Shown piece after piece: positions 9,020 to 19,366 of a stretch of 64,000 nt of DNA; positions within the stretch are counted from its first letter, which is position 1; every line of letters starts with the position of its first letter. The notes below the pieces were generated by a model that saw only the letters and a program-made list of their open reading frames with translations, was not told the DNA's origin and searched no databases. The DNA is from Natronoarchaeum rubrum (GTDB lineage: Archaea > Halobacteriota > Halobacteria > Halobacteriales > Natronoarchaeaceae). A program made the position numbers and the translations under genes. Where the stretch lies: the NCBI RefSeq assembly GCF_024494695.1, contig NZ_JANHDP010000003.1:248001-312000 (forward strand). The letters are read 5' to 3'.

Positions 9020-11298
9020 TGAGTCGAGGCGACGAGTACGTCACCGCGGCCGACCGCGCGCTGGAGGGCGCCTACGAGGAGCCGATGAGCCTCGGGGAGT
9101 ACGTCGACCAGGTGTTCGAGAACCCGAAGATCGCCTCCCACGCCAGCAAGTACCTGCTGGAGGCGATCGAGGCCGCCGGCACCCGGACGGTCGTCGAGGA
9201 GGGCGAGGAGGCGGAGCGCTACCGCTTTTTCGACGATCCGCACAACGACGGCGAGCATGCCATCCTCGGCAACACCGAGGTGCTCAACGCGTTCGTCGAC
9301 GACCTCCGGACGATCGCGGCCGAGCGCGGGAAAAACGAGAAGATCATCTGGTTCGACGGCCCGACCGCGACCGGCAAATCCGAGCTCAAGCGCTGCCTGA
9401 TCAACGGCCTCCGGGAGTACTCGAAAACGCCGGAAGGACGCCGCTACACGGTCGAGTGGAACGTCGAGGGCGCCGTCGAGAGCCGCGGGCTCAGCTACGG
9501 CGACCAGGCCGTCGAGGACGAGGACGACTGGTACGAGAGCCCGGTGCAGGTCCACCCGCTGTCGGTGTTCCCCGACGACGTCCGCGAGGAACTACTCGCC
9601 GAGCTCAACGAGTCGACCGAGGACCACATCGACCTCCACGTCGACCAGCGTCTCGATCCGTTCTCGCGGGAGGCCTACGAGTACCTCGAAGAGCAGTACC
9701 GCCGCAACGGCGCCGAGGAGCTGTTCGCGACGATCACCGATCCCCAGCACCTGCGGGTGAAGAACTACGTCGTCGGCGTCGGACAGGGAATCGGCGTGCT
9801 CCACTCCGAGGACGAGGGGCATCCCAAGCAGCGGCTCGTCGGCTCGTGGATGCAGGGAATGCTCCAAGAACTGGACTCGCGCGGGCGGAAGAACCCGCAG
9901 GCGTTCAGCTACGACGGCGTGCTCTCGCAGGGCAACGGATTGCTTACCATCGTCGAGGATGCCGCCCAGCACGCCGATCTGCTCCAGAAACTGCTGAACG
10001 TGCCCGACGAGGGCACCGTGAAGCTCGACAAGGGGATCGGGATGGACATCGACACGCAGATGCTGATCATCTCGAACCCCGATCTCGACGCCCAGCTCAA
10101 CCAGCACGCCGACCGCAACGGGACGGACCCGCTGAAGGCCCTGAAGCGGCGGCTCGACAAGCACGAGTTCACCTACCTCACCAACCACTCGCTGGAGGCC
10201 GAGCTGATCCGGCGCGAGCTGACCGGCGAGAACGAGGTCTGGGAGGCCCGCGAGTACGAGGAGCTCGCGGAGAAGATCCGCGAGTCGATCTCGCTGCGGG
10301 TGCGCGACGCCGACGGCGAGATCACCGACCGCGAGCTGGCGCCACACGCCGTCGAGGCCGCCGCGATGTACGCCGTCGTCACGCGACTCGACGACGGTGA
10401 CCTGCCAGCGGGCGTCGACCTGGTCGACAAGGCGATCCTGTTCGATCGGGGATACCTGCAGGACGGCGACGAGCGCATCGAGAAAGACGAGTTCGAGTTC
10501 GAGGACGAAACGAGCGGCGAGCACGGCATCCCGGTGACCTACACGCGGGACGAGCTGGCGAGCCTGCTCCAGACCGAGCGGGATCGCCACCACACAGAGC
10601 TGCCGGTTCAGGACGTCGTGATGCCCCGCGACGTGCTCAACGCGATGGCCGAAGATCTCGACGACGCGCCGGTGTTCTCGGCGGGCGAGCGCACCGAGTT
10701 CGAGAACCGCGTCGTGCCGGTGAAGAACTACGTGTTCCAGCAGCAGGAAGACGACGTTCTGGAGGCGATGATGCGGGACAAGCGCGTCGAGACCTCGACC
10801 GTCGAGGAGTACATCCAGCACGTGTACGCCTGGGCGACCGACGAGCGCATCACCAACGATCGGGGCGAGCGCGTCGAGCCGGACCCGCTGAAGATGAAGG
10901 TGTTCGAGATCGAGCACATGGGCCGGTTCTCCGAGGACAACTACGCGGGCGACGAGCCCGGTCCCGCGGTCCGGGAGTTCCGCACCGAGAAGATCATCAC
11001 GGCGCTGAACCGACACGCGTGGGAGCGCCGTGACGAGGACTTCTCGGTGAGCGACGTCGACCTGACCGAGATTCCGATCATCCGCTCGCTGCTGGAGAGC
11101 TACGACTGGGACGACGTCGCGCGCATCCACGAGGACTTCGACCCGCGCCAGTGGGACGACCCGCCGGCCGACACCGAGACCGCGACCGTGAAGGAACGGA
11201 CGATCGAGAACATGACGGATCTGTTCGACTACAGCGAGGCGTCGGCTGAACTGACGAGTCGCCACGTGGTCGGACAGATCGCCTACAAGTGGGATTAG
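9019..11298 (+). CDS. prkA2: PrkA-family serine protein kinase / AAA+ ATPase, paralogue 2
   Basis: This 759-aa second PrkA-type kinase directly follows the first. Walker A is GPTATGKS at residues 114-121, and a conserved region around [15 protein letters not shown] plus [12 protein letters not shown] corresponds to the ATPase core. The C-terminal half carries the kinase-like PrkA domain. Sequence differs widely from paralogue 1, so this is an old duplication, not a recent tandem copy. A GAGG motif lies a few bases before the ATG. Its stop is one base from the start of the DUF444 gene. The pair may form a heteromeric kinase; this is inference from gene order. Confidence 0.92.
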   Translation: MSRGDEYVTAADRALEGAYEEPMSLGEYVDQVFENPKIASHASKYLLEAIEAAGTRTVVEEGEEAERYRFFDDPHNDGEHAILGNTEVLNAFVDDLRTIAAERGKNEKIIWFDGPTATGKSELKRCLINGLREYSKTPEGRRYTVEWNVEGAVESRGLSYGDQAVEDEDDWYESPVQVHPLSVFPDDVREELLAELNESTEDHIDLHVDQRLDPFSREAYEYLEEQYRRNGAEELFATITDPQHLRVKNYVVGVGQGIGVLHSEDEGHPKQRLVGSWMQGMLQELDSRGRKNPQAFSYDGVLSQGNGLLTIVEDAAQHADLLQKLLNVPDEGTVKLDKGIGMDIDTQMLIISNPDLDAQLNQHADRNGTDPLKALKRRLDKHEFTYLTNHSLEAELIRRELTGENEVWEAREYEELAEKIRESISLRVRDADGEITDRELAPHAVEAAAMYAVVTRLDDGDLPAGVDLVDKAILFDRGYLQDGDERIEKDEFEFEDETSGEHGIPVTYTRDELASLLQTERDRHHTELPVQDVVMPRDVLNAMAEDLDDAPVFSAGERTEFENRVVPVKNYVFQQQEDDVLEAMMRDKRVETSTVEEYIQHVYAWATDERITNDRGERVEPDPLKMKVFEIEHMGRFSEDNYAGDEPGPAVREFRTEKIITALNRHAWERRDEDFSVSDVDLTEIPIIRSLLESYDWDDVARIHEDFDPRQWDDPPADTETATVKERTIENMTDLFDYSEASAELTSRHVVGQIAYKWD

Positions 11299-11299
11299 C

Positions 11300-12613
11300 A
11301 TGGGACTGCAAGACGACCTCGAACGATTCAGGGAAGTCGGGGAAAAGCGCCGCGAGGATCTGGCCGACTTTATCCAGTACGGCGATCTCGGATCGAGCGG
11401 GAAGGACGACGTTCGGATCCCGATCAAGATCGTCGACCTCCCCGAGTTCGAGTACGACCAGCGCGACCAGGGCGGCGTCGGACAGGGCGACGCCGACGTC
11501 GGCGACCCGGTCGGCCAGCCACAGCCCCAGCCGGGCGACGGCGACGAGGAGGGCGATCCCGGCGAGGAGGGCGCCGAGCACGAGTACTACGAGATGGACC
11601 CCGAGGAGTTCGCCCAGGAGCTGGACGAGGAACTCGGGCTCGAACTCGATCCGAAGGGCAAGAAGGTGATCGAGGAGAAGGAAGGCCCCTTCACCGATCT
11701 GACGCGGACCGGCCCCGACTCGACGCTCGACTTCGAGCGCATGTTCAAGGAAGGGCTCAAGCGCAAGCTCGCGATGGACTTCGACGAGGAGTTCCTCCGC
11801 GAGGTGCTCAAGATCGACGGGTGGGGCCCCGATCGGGCCTTCGAGTGGGCGCGCGGCGAGAACGTCCCCGTCTCGAAGGCGTGGATCGACGACGCGTACG
11901 ACGACGTCCCCCGGGACGAGCGGACGACGTGGTCGAGCATCGACGAGTTAGAGGACAACGTCGACCGCGAGCCCGTCCAGCAGAAGATCCGCTGGGAGGG
12001 GATCAAGCAGGTCCCGTTCCGCCGCGAAGACGAGCGGTATCGGCATCCGGAGATCATCGAGGAGCGCGAGAAGAACGTCGTCGTGTTCAACATCCGCGAC
12101 GTCTCGGGGTCGATGCGCCAGAACAAGCGCGAACTCGTCGAGCGCGTGTTCACGCCGCTGGATTGGTACCTGCAGGGCAAGTACGACAACGCCGAGTTCG
12201 TCTACATCGCCCACGACGCCGAGGCCTGGGAGGTAGAACGCGACGAGTTCTTCGGCATCCGCTCGGGCGGCGGGACGAAAATCTCCTCGGCGTACGAGCT
12301 GGCCGCCGAACTGCTGGAGGAGTACCCCTGGAACGAGTGGAACCGCTACGTGTTCGCGGCGGGCGACAGCGAGAACTCCTCGAACGACACCGAGCAGCGC
12401 GTCGTTCCGCTGATGGAGCAGATCCCCGCGAACCTCCACGCGTACGTGGAGACCCAGCCCAGCGGCAACGCGATCAACGCGACCCACGCCGAGGAGGTCG
12501 AGAGCCACTTCGGCGACGGCGACGACGTTGCGGTGGCGTACGTCTCCAGCGAGGACGACGTGACCGACGCCATCTACGAGATCCTCTCGACCGAGGAGGA
12601 GGCAGAACAGTGA
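11300..12613 (+). CDS. yeaH: DUF444 (YeaH-type) vWA protein
   Basis: This 437-aa protein is related to E. coli YeaH. It has a charged N-terminus with an acidic Gly-rich linker (residues ~50-95) and a C-terminal vWA-like domain with an intact metal site: [12 protein letters not shown] gives DxSGS, and [13 protein letters not shown] supplies the downstream Thr. YeaH homologues act with the PrkA kinase in starvation and stress adaptation. The gene sits between prkA2 and spoVR with near-zero spacing, the classical order of this module. Function as a kinase partner or substrate is inferred from conserved context. Confidence 0.92.
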   Translation: MGLQDDLERFREVGEKRREDLADFIQYGDLGSSGKDDVRIPIKIVDLPEFEYDQRDQGGVGQGDADVGDPVGQPQPQPGDGDEEGDPGEEGAEHEYYEMDPEEFAQELDEELGLELDPKGKKVIEEKEGPFTDLTRTGPDSTLDFERMFKEGLKRKLAMDFDEEFLREVLKIDGWGPDRAFEWARGENVPVSKAWIDDAYDDVPRDERTTWSSIDELEDNVDREPVQQKIRWEGIKQVPFRREDERYRHPEIIEEREKNVVVFNIRDVSGSMRQNKRELVERVFTPLDWYLQGKYDNAEFVYIAHDAEAWEVERDEFFGIRSGGGTKISSAYELAAELLEEYPWNEWNRYVFAAGDSENSSNDTEQRVVPLMEQIPANLHAYVETQPSGNAINATHAEEVESHFGDGDDVAVAYVSSEDDVTDAIYEILSTEEEAEQ

Positions 12614-12629
12614 GCACCCAGGTGAACCC

Positions 12630-14648
12630 ATGAGTTTCGACCGCTACGAGGCCAAGCGCGAGGCATCGAAATTGCAGGAACCCGTCGACGAGGCGCGGCT
12701 GCTCGCCGAGAAGCTCGGGCTGGCGCCGTACCCGGTCAACTACTGGATCGTCGACTACGACGAGATGAACGAGCTGATCGCCTACGGCGGGTTCCAGCAC
12801 CGCTACCCCCACTGGCGCTGGGGGATGCAGTACGACAAACAACAGAAGCAAGGCCAGTACGGCGGCGGGAAAGCGTTCGAGATCGTCAACAACGACAACC
12901 CCTCGCACGCCTTCCTGCAGGAGTCCAACGAGCTCGCCGACCAGAAAGCCGTCATCACGCACGTCGAGGCCCACGCCGACTTCTTCGCGAACAACGAGTG
13001 GTTCGGCATGTTCACCGACGCGCGGGGCGACGACGAGGTAGACGCCGCCGCGATGTTAGAGCGCCACGGCCGGTCGATCCGCGAGTACATGGCCGACCCG
13101 GACGTCGAGCAGGCCGAAGTCGAGCGCTGGATCGACAACGTGCTCACACTGGAGGACACGATCGACCAGCACCAGACGTTCTCGGCGTCGCACCTGCTGG
13201 GCGGGCCCGACGCCGACGACGAGGAGCTCGACGACGACCTCGCCGAGAAGCTCTCCGAACTGGATCTGAGCGACGAGGTGCTCGAAGAAGTGTTCGACGA
13301 GGAGTGGGTCGAGGACCAGGAGGGCGACGGCGCGGCCGCATCCTTCCCCGAGACGCCCGAAAAGGACGTCATCGCGTTCCTCCGGGAACACGGCAAGCGG
13401 TACGACGAGGAGGCCGGCAAGGCCGTCGAGTTCGAGCCCTGGCAGCGCGACATCATGGAGATGCTGCGCGCGGAGTCGTACTACTTCGCCGCCCAGAAGA
13501 TGACGAAGGTGATGAACGAGGGGTGGGCCGCCTACTGGGAGTCGATGATGATGGGCGAGGAGGCCTTTGCGGGCGCCGACGAGTTCCTCAGCTACGCCGA
13601 CCACCAGGCGCGCGTGCTCGGCTCGCCCGGGCTGAACCCCTACAAGCTCGGCAAGGAGCTCTGGGAGTACGTCGAGAACACGACGAACCGCCGCGAGGTG
13701 CTCGACAAGCTACTGCGCGTCGAGGGAATCTCGTGGCGCAACGTCGCCGACACGGTCGACTTCGACGACATCTTGGAGCAACTGGAGCCCCCGGACGCGC
13801 TCGATTCGATCACGAGCGACACGCTGGACGCCGTCGCCGAGTTGCCGGACGAGTACGTCGACCGCGAGGCGCTCCAGCGAGCGCGCGACGGCGAGATCGA
13901 CGTGGACAAGTACCCCTGGAAGGTGCTGACCTACGAGGGGCTCGCACACCGGCACTACTCGCTGACCAAGCGCCAGAACCGCGGCTTCCTCAAGCGCGTC
14001 GGTCAGTCGGAACTCGAACGGATCGGGCGGTACCTGTTCGACGACGCGGTGTACGAGAGCGTCGACGAGGCGCTCGACGACATCGACCACGCGCGGGGCT
14101 GGGACCGGATGCGCGAGATCCGCGAGAGCCACAACGACGTGACTTTCCTCGACGAGTTCCTCACCCAGGAGTTCGTCGACGAGAATGAGTACTTCACCTA
14201 CGAGTACTCTCAGGCCGCCGGGCAGAACCGCGTCGCCAGCACCGACTACGAGGACGTCAAGAAGAAGCTCCTGCTGCAGTTCACTAACTTCGGGAAGCCG
14301 ACGATCGTCGTGCAGGACGGCAACTACAACAACCGCAACGAGTTGCTGCTGGCGCACCGGTACAACGGCGTCATGCTCGACATCGAGCAGGCCCAGCGCA
14401 CGCTCGAACGCGTCTTCGACCTCTGGGGGCGCCCGGTGAACCTGATGACGATCGTCAAGACCGTCGACGAGCACGACATCGAGGTCGCCAAGCGCCGGAA
14501 CCGCGAGCCAGAGCCCGAGGAGCAAGGCCTGCTGATCCGCTACGACGGGTCGACCTTCGAGGAGCGCGAACTCCCCTGGGAAGAGGTCGAGGATATCGCC
14601 GCCAGCGACGTCGACTACGACACCAAGCCCGACGACTGGCTGGCCTGA
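12630..14648 (+). CDS. spoVR: SpoVR family protein (YcgB-type)
   Basis: This 672-aa protein is longer than the ~510-aa bacterial relatives. Family motifs are clear: NYWIVDYDEMNELIAYGGFQ near the N-terminus, RYPHWRWGM, HVEAHADFFANN, and KVMNEGWAAYWESMMM, which corresponds to the conserved NEGWA helix. The extra length is mostly an acidic insertion around residues 190-240 and a C-terminal extension. SpoVR was named for spore cortex formation in Bacillus, but the family is widespread in non-sporulating cells with PrkA and DUF444. It ends the operon; 16 nt separate it from the previous stop. Confidence 0.93.
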   Translation: MSFDRYEAKREASKLQEPVDEARLLAEKLGLAPYPVNYWIVDYDEMNELIAYGGFQHRYPHWRWGMQYDKQQKQGQYGGGKAFEIVNNDNPSHAFLQESNELADQKAVITHVEAHADFFANNEWFGMFTDARGDDEVDAAAMLERHGRSIREYMADPDVEQAEVERWIDNVLTLEDTIDQHQTFSASHLLGGPDADDEELDDDLAEKLSELDLSDEVLEEVFDEEWVEDQEGDGAAASFPETPEKDVIAFLREHGKRYDEEAGKAVEFEPWQRDIMEMLRAESYYFAAQKMTKVMNEGWAAYWESMMMGEEAFAGADEFLSYADHQARVLGSPGLNPYKLGKELWEYVENTTNRREVLDKLLRVEGISWRNVADTVDFDDILEQLEPPDALDSITSDTLDAVAELPDEYVDREALQRARDGEIDVDKYPWKVLTYEGLAHRHYSLTKRQNRGFLKRVGQSELERIGRYLFDDAVYESVDEALDDIDHARGWDRMREIRESHNDVTFLDEFLTQEFVDENEYFTYEYSQAAGQNRVASTDYEDVKKKLLLQFTNFGKPTIVVQDGNYNNRNELLLAHRYNGVMLDIEQAQRTLERVFDLWGRPVNLMTIVKTVDEHDIEVAKRRNREPEPEEQGLLIRYDGSTFEERELPWEEVEDIAASDVDYDTKPDDWLA

Positions 14649-14719
14649 CCCGGCACCTTCCGGCGCTCCGGCGGAATCGCCCCGACGCGTCTTTTTGATC
14701 GCGGTTCGACCATTCACGC

Positions 14720-15121
14720 ATGGCTACGACGAGTTCATTCGATGTCTCGACCGACGAGCGCACCGACACCGTCGACGTGACCGATCACGTCGCGGCGTCG
14801 ATCCCCGACGACGTCGAAACCGGGATCTGCACCGTGTTCGTCCAGCACACCACCGCGGGGATCAGCGTCAACGAGAACGAGTCGCGGCTTCGCGACGACA
14901 CGGAGGGTTTCTTCGAGGAGCTCGTCCCTGACGAGGGCCACCGCCACGACCAGCTCGACGGGAACGCCGACTCGCACCTGCGCGCGACGCTGGTCGGCGC
15001 GAGCGAGTCGATCCCGGTCGAGGACGGCGACCTAGCGCTCGGGCGCTGGCAGTCGATACTCCTGCTGGAGTTCGACGGTCCGCGATCGCGGGAGGTGACG
15101 GTGACCGTCGTCGGCGAGTGA
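14720..15121 (+). CDS. yjbQ: YjbQ / UPF0047 family protein
   Basis: This 133-aa single-domain protein is of the usual family length. Signatures are VQHTTAGISVNENES, the His-rich GHRHDQLDGNADSHLRA segment and the C-terminal GRWQSILLLEFDGPR. Members have weak thiamine-phosphate synthase activity in vitro, hence the common name secondary thiamine-phosphate synthase enzyme; the true role is uncertain. It has its own start 71 nt after spoVR with a T-rich element near 14691-14697, and is likely a separate transcript. Confidence 0.9.
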   Translation: MATTSSFDVSTDERTDTVDVTDHVAASIPDDVETGICTVFVQHTTAGISVNENESRLRDDTEGFFEELVPDEGHRHDQLDGNADSHLRATLVGASESIPVEDGDLALGRWQSILLLEFDGPRSREVTVTVVGE

Positions 15122-15404
15122 GCATCGGCGTCCGGCGCCGACGCTGCCGACGGGACGCTTCGTGACCCCGACTCGACGCCAACACGCCTCCGTGTGACGC
15201 CGACGCGTCCTCGCGCGACGCCGCCAGCGAGCCCGGCGCGATGAGGCGCTGGAGGGTGTCGCTGCCGGCTGTCGTGAGCAAGACCGGCGCGGCTCCGGCA
15301 TCGAATCGGAGCCACGCGGTCAGCCCCAGAAGGCCCGCGACGAGAATGAGACGATCGTCGCGCAGCAACGTGGTGGGCCGGGTGCGATCGCGGTGCGGCG
15401 TCAC
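15122..15404 (-). other. Open frame coupled to the upstream small membrane protein; possible membrane peptide or gene remnant
   Basis: On the minus strand a GTG at 15404 overlaps the TGA of the preceding gene (GTGA) and opens a frame that begins VTPHRDRTRPTTLL and has one hydrophobic segment, LILVAGLLGLTAWL. The overlap style matches real couplings elsewhere in this window. The frame has no stop before it runs into the 3' end of the convergent yjbQ gene (to 14868), and becomes Arg-rich after ~70 residues. It may be a short gene with a frameshift, or chance. Otherwise nothing is seen in 15122-15400. Confidence 0.3.
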
Positions 15405-15775
15405 GTCGACACGGTGAGGATGACCGACGCGTTCCAGCTGACGACGGTCAGGCCGATCAGACACAGGCCGGCGGGGATGGCGGCGGCGTACGGCGCGGGC
15501 AGGCGCCAGGCGACGAGCGCGAACGCCGCCATCGTCACCGCCTTCCAGAGCGTCAGCAGGAGAGCAACGCCGAGAAATCCGGGTGCAAGTTCGATCAGCG
15601 CCGCGGGGATGGGGTTGCTCTCGCTGGCGCCGAGCTGCAGTCCAACCAGCGTCGAGGCGAGATCGCCGACGCCGTAGACGGCGATCGCCAGCCCCCACAG
15701 CGAGCCGACGCTGGCGAGCCAGCGCGACGGCGAGGCGTCGACGCCGCCGAGCAACACGTCGCTGCCCGGCGTCAC
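15401..15775 (-). CDS. Small integral membrane protein (DUF5658-like)
   Basis: This 124-aa protein has four hydrophobic segments. The pattern GDLASTLVGLQLGASESNPIP resembles the acidic-then-NP signature of DUF5658 proteins, which are small polytopic proteins of unknown role. The GTG at 15775 is preferred: the open frame extends upstream to 15928, but that part is Ser/Arg-rich, and a minus-strand TATA-like element (15913-15926) lies within it, so the longer start would fall inside the promoter. This start implies a leader of about 115 nt. The family name is from memory. Confidence 0.65.
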   Translation of the reverse strand: MTPGSDVLLGGVDASPSRWLASVGSLWGLAIAVYGVGDLASTLVGLQLGASESNPIPAALIELAPGFLGVALLLTLWKAVTMAAFALVAWRLPAPYAAAIPAGLCLIGLTVVSWNASVILTVST

Positions 15776-16052
15776 GGCTCTCGCACCTCCGAACGCGGTA
15801 TTCGAACCTCGTGATACGCTCGACGCCGTCGACGATCCCCCCAGATCATTGTTGAGCGACGGCCTCCGCGAGAGCGGCGGCCGGTACGCTCGGCTGACGG
15901 GAGATGGCCTGATTGATATATTTACCATACCGTTGCGAAGCGAGCGGTTACCGGGACGGTATCAGGACGCGTTCGAGGATCAGGGAAACGAGATCTCCCT
16001 CGATCAGCGTCGTTTGCGGCCGACAAGCGCCGTCTCGGCCGGTAGGACCCGC

Positions 16053-16748
16053 CTACGCTTCGCGAACGCCGGCGACGGTGCGGTAACGGTCCGGCACGAC
16101 GCCGCTCCGGTCGGTGACGACGCCGTCGACGCCGAGGCGACACAGCGCTCGGACGACCAGCGGGTCGTCGACCGTCCAGACGTTGACGCCGAGGCCGAGC
16201 TCGCGAGCGCGGGCGACCAGCGGCGAGTAGAAACACAGCGTGAATCGCGGATGGACGAACTGGCAGTCGAGTTCCACGGCGGTCGTCACCGGACGATCGC
16301 GGAGCCGGTCGGCGAGATACGCCGTCGGGATCGACGCCGAGTAGGCCCGAGTCTCCCGCAGCGCCTGCTCGGAGAACGACGAGACGATCGCCCGGTTCGC
16401 GACCGCGTCGAGGGCGGCGACCGCGTCGGCCGCGATCCCCGACGCCTTGAGTTCGGCGTTGACCGCGACACCCTGTGGAACAGCCGCGAGCGCGTCGTCG
16501 AGCGTCGGGATCGACTCGCCCGACCCGAGCACGTCGAGCGCGCGCAGTTCAGACAGCGACAGCTCCGAGACTTGGCCCGTCCCGTCGGTGAGCCGATCCA
16601 CCTCGGCGTCGTGGAGCACGACGAGCTCTCCCGACCCGCACCGTCGGATGTCGATCTCGACGGCGTCGGCGCGCCGGCCGGCCCGCCGGAGCGCGGCGAT
16701 CGTGTTCTCGGGCGCCTCGGCGGCGTAGCCGCGGTGGGCGATCTCCAT
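16053..16748 (-). CDS. ugpQ: Glycerophosphodiester phosphodiesterase
   Basis: This 231-aa GDPD-family enzyme has a TIM-barrel fold and hydrolyses glycerophosphodiesters to glycerol-3-phosphate and an alcohol. The catalytic signature is intact: HRGYAAEAPENT at the N-terminus (His and Glu/Asn), VEIDIRRCGSGELVVLHD with the metal-binding Glu-x-Asp and the second His, and later NAELKA, NVWTVDD and GVDGVVTDR. The ATG at 16748 was chosen because the protein starts directly with the first strand; the longer frame adds nine residues. It is probably cytoplasmic, since no signal peptide is seen. The 277 bp upstream hold no other gene. Confidence 0.9.
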   Translation of the reverse strand: MEIAHRGYAAEAPENTIAALRRAGRRADAVEIDIRRCGSGELVVLHDAEVDRLTDGTGQVSELSLSELRALDVLGSGESIPTLDDALAAVPQGVAVNAELKASGIAADAVAALDAVANRAIVSSFSEQALRETRAYSASIPTAYLADRLRDRPVTTAVELDCQFVHPRFTLCFYSPLVARARELGLGVNVWTVDDPLVVRALCRLGVDGVVTDRSGVVPDRYRTVAGVREA

Positions 16749-16822
16749 CCGGCGACCCCTTCGGCTGGCACTCACCTAAATGTCTCCCGGGAGGACGACT
16801 GTCGTCTCCCGAGAGTCGCGAT

Positions 16823-18085
16823 CTATTCGTCGGCCGACGGCGGTGGTTCGACGTCGAAATCGTCGCCCAGCAGGTCGTTGATGTCCGTAACCTCCGGATC
16901 GGAGGGTTCAGCGCCGTCATCTGCAGGCTCGGTCTCATCGAAGGCGTCGGACTCCGAGACGTGCTCAGAATCCTCGACTGGAACGAGGTCGGTACCGGGC
17001 GGATCGAACGTGTACGCGACGTCGCCGTCGAGGACGGCGAACAGTCCAGTCGATGGGTCCTCGACCACGCGCCGGTCGCTGTCGATGGCGACGTCGACCA
17101 GCCCTTCGAGCGATTCGGTCTCGACTGTCGTTCGCCCGCCCAGATCGTCGGGCAACCGCCCGACGGTGATCCAGTCGTCGAACTCTTCGCGCTCCCGACG
17201 GACAGCGCGGCGACGGCGTCGCTGCGGGTCGATGCCGAGACGACCGGTGTGGTGCGCCCACCCCAGACCAACCAGCCCCGCGATCGCACCGAGAGCCAGT
17301 GCGGGCCCGCCCAGCGACCGGAGCGGGCCGTACTCGGCCGGAACTGTCCGCTGATGAGTCACGTCGTCCGACCAACTCCCGCCCTCGGACGTGACGTCGT
17401 AGGTACCGCCGTCCGTCGTGATCGTCAGCACGTCTTCGCGGTTGCGATCGACGGTCTCGTCGGCGACGGTCACGGTCGCGTCAGTCACCGCGACGACCCG
17501 GATCGATGGTTCTCCTGCCGCAGCGCCGAGGTCGGTCTCGATCCGTCGGATGCGGTCGCGGACTCGCGAGACGTTGACGGTCGCAGTCACGTTTTGGCGT
17601 TCGCCCGGCGCCAGCGCGCCGGACGACGTTCGATCGAGACGCTCGGTCGTCTCCCAGAGCACGTCGTCTCCGTCGGTCGATCGGACGACGAGCGACAGGT
17701 TCGTCCGCACCGCAGCCGGTTTCGTCGCCCGATGACGGTACGCGTACTCGACGTTCAGCTCCGGACTGGCGCGCGTGAAGTACGTCGACCGATCGTCCAG
17801 TTCGGTTCCGTTCGCGAACACCTCGGTGTCGCGCTGGACCGTCGCGGCGTGGTCGAACCGACCGGCGTCGGACCACGTTCCGACGACCTCGCTCTCGGTC
17901 TGTTCGCCGGGAGAGACGTGGGGCGCATACGTGACGCCGGCCCCCAGCGCCGCAAGCAGCAGCAACCCGGCAACGACGAGTGGAAGCTGGGTCGCAGCGA
18001 ACTCCCGTGCTCTGTGTGTGATCCCACCCGGCGTGTCGTCGACCGTTTTCGACGGCTGCTCCGGCGTGTCAGTCGTGCCTGTCAT
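16823..18085 (-). CDS. DUF5305 family membrane protein
   Basis: This 420-aa protein has an N-terminal membrane anchor (residues ~33-52), a ~230-residue extracytoplasmic region that is Thr/Val-rich and likely beta-sandwich, and a second membrane helix (about residues 283-300). A cytoplasmic tail follows that is basic (DPQRRRRRAVRRERE) and then very acidic. Segments such as FTRASPELNVEYAYRH and VNVSRV...ETDLG fit DUF5305, a family that accompanies archaeal type I signal peptidases. The ATG overlaps the stop of the signal peptidase gene (ATGA). It is probably an assembly or anchoring partner for the small secreted proteins upstream; this is inference. Confidence 0.82.
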   Translation of the reverse strand: MTGTTDTPEQPSKTVDDTPGGITHRAREFAATQLPLVVAGLLLLAALGAGVTYAPHVSPGEQTESEVVGTWSDAGRFDHAATVQRDTEVFANGTELDDRSTYFTRASPELNVEYAYRHRATKPAAVRTNLSLVVRSTDGDDVLWETTERLDRTSSGALAPGERQNVTATVNVSRVRDRIRRIETDLGAAAGEPSIRVVAVTDATVTVADETVDRNREDVLTITTDGGTYDVTSEGGSWSDDVTHQRTVPAEYGPLRSLGGPALALGAIAGLVGLGWAHHTGRLGIDPQRRRRRAVRREREEFDDWITVGRLPDDLGGRTTVETESLEGLVDVAIDSDRRVVEDPSTGLFAVLDGDVAYTFDPPGTDLVPVEDSEHVSESDAFDETEPADDGAEPSDPEVTDINDLLGDDFDVEPPPSADE

Positions 18086-19218
18086 CGTCGAGAGATCGTT
18101 CGGCTAGCGTTCGAAGTCCGTGTTCGGATCGATCCAGTCCCTAGTGCTATTCGTAGCGCGCCGGCCGTCCCTCCCGCGAGTGCGGACGCAACTGTCAGGA
18201 CAGCTAGCCACGGATGCACCGAGTGGGCCGCCAACACGACGGACCGCGGAAGGACGGCGACGTACTGGTATCTGGAAAGCGACCTGACGTAGTACCCGGT
18301 CTCGGACGGTGCGGTGATGCTCAGCGTCGCTGCGGCAGCGTCCCGAGACCCGACCCGCTGGTGCCGCGGAGCGATATCCACGCCTGGGCTTGTGGGTTCA
18401 GTGACGGCGTACACGGGGAGGACGCCTCTGTTCCGGACTGTGACTGATCGATCGCGAGTTTCGCCGGTCGGAATGACGTTCGCGGCCTCGGAGTTCGTCT
18501 CGGCGCTCACGATGCCGTACTCCTGCGTCCCGCCGGCGACCAGCATGCTGCCGGCAGCGGCGAGGAACACGACCGCCGCTACGGCGACCACGACGGTACG
18601 CCCGTCGTAAACGCCGGTACGCGAACGGTCCCGATCGCGGCTGCGCCCGGGTTCCTCATCCTTCAGCGACCCGGCGACGAGCGATAGGACGCCGACGCCG
18701 AACAGCAGCAACGTTAACCAGTGAGTGTGCTGTACTGCGCGTATCCCGGTCAGTCCGGTCACTCGCGTCTGTACCGCGCCAACGCCGTCGTTCAACGCTT
18801 CGACCCCCGTTCCAAGATTCGGGATGACGACGGGATTGCCGTCAACCTGCCATGCCGTTGCGACGACCTGTCCGTCTGTGACGTACGGTTCGGTCCCGTC
18901 CTGATCAGTGAACGGGTTCCCGTCGCCCTTCGTGACGTATCCTTGGTCCGTGACCTCGACGACGCGATGGGTTGTGAGACCGCCGCCGTGGAGCTTCTGG
19001 GCCCGAAAAACGATAATATCTCCCTCCTCGACGGGACCGGCGACTTCGGCGGGAATCGAAACGTACCCGTCACCGGGCGCTAACGTCGGCTCCATGCTGT
19101 CGGTCTCGACGTAGGACAGCAGAACGGGCTGGCCGAGCAGACTGCCAACGACGAGCGTCGCCGACAGCATCAGCACCGCCCCACCGACGACCGTTTTGAC
19201 GCGCGAGCTACCGATCAT
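18082..19218 (-). CDS. Type I signal peptidase (SipW/archaeal Sec11-like) with C-terminal membrane extension
   Basis: This 378-aa protein has S26 signal peptidase motifs: Ser41 in ETDSMEPTL, His84 in LTTHRVVEV (archaeal/ER-type Ser-His form rather than Ser-Lys) and Asp99 in VTKGDGNP. Family members are usually ~180-220 aa. The added ~170 residues contain two more membrane helices around a beta-rich segment, with a final helix near residues 340-360. It lies downstream of two exported TasA/camelysin-like proteins and upstream of DUF5305, so it is probably a dedicated peptidase for this locus, as SipW is for TasA in Bacillus. That specific pairing is inferred. Confidence 0.9.
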   Translation of the reverse strand: MIGSSRVKTVVGGAVLMLSATLVVGSLLGQPVLLSYVETDSMEPTLAPGDGYVSIPAEVAGPVEEGDIIVFRAQKLHGGGLTTHRVVEVTDQGYVTKGDGNPFTDQDGTEPYVTDGQVVATAWQVDGNPVVIPNLGTGVEALNDGVGAVQTRVTGLTGIRAVQHTHWLTLLLFGVGVLSLVAGSLKDEEPGRSRDRDRSRTGVYDGRTVVVAVAAVVFLAAAGSMLVAGGTQEYGIVSAETNSEAANVIPTGETRDRSVTVRNRGVLPVYAVTEPTSPGVDIAPRHQRVGSRDAAAATLSITAPSETGYYVRSLSRYQYVAVLPRSVVLAAHSVHPWLAVLTVASALAGGTAGALRIALGTGSIRTRTSNASRTISRR

Positions 19219-19366
19219 ACGTGCGGACCGTGGCAGTCATCTATTTGAGGAGACCACGGCCCAGCCCGATATTTTCTCATCTATAGTATTGTTAATTACT
19301 ATATCTATTTAAAATTCTTGGATTAGTGTACTTAAAAAATCGCGCCTCGTACCGACCGACCCCGCG

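Noticed and set aside
12630..14648. Sporulation function suggested by the SpoVR name
   Set aside because: Haloarchaea do not form endospores, and the family occurs widely with PrkA and DUF444 outside sporulation.
15790..15815. Sequence resembling a tRNA T-arm (ttcgaacctc)
   Set aside because: No acceptor, D- or anticodon stems around it; chance match.
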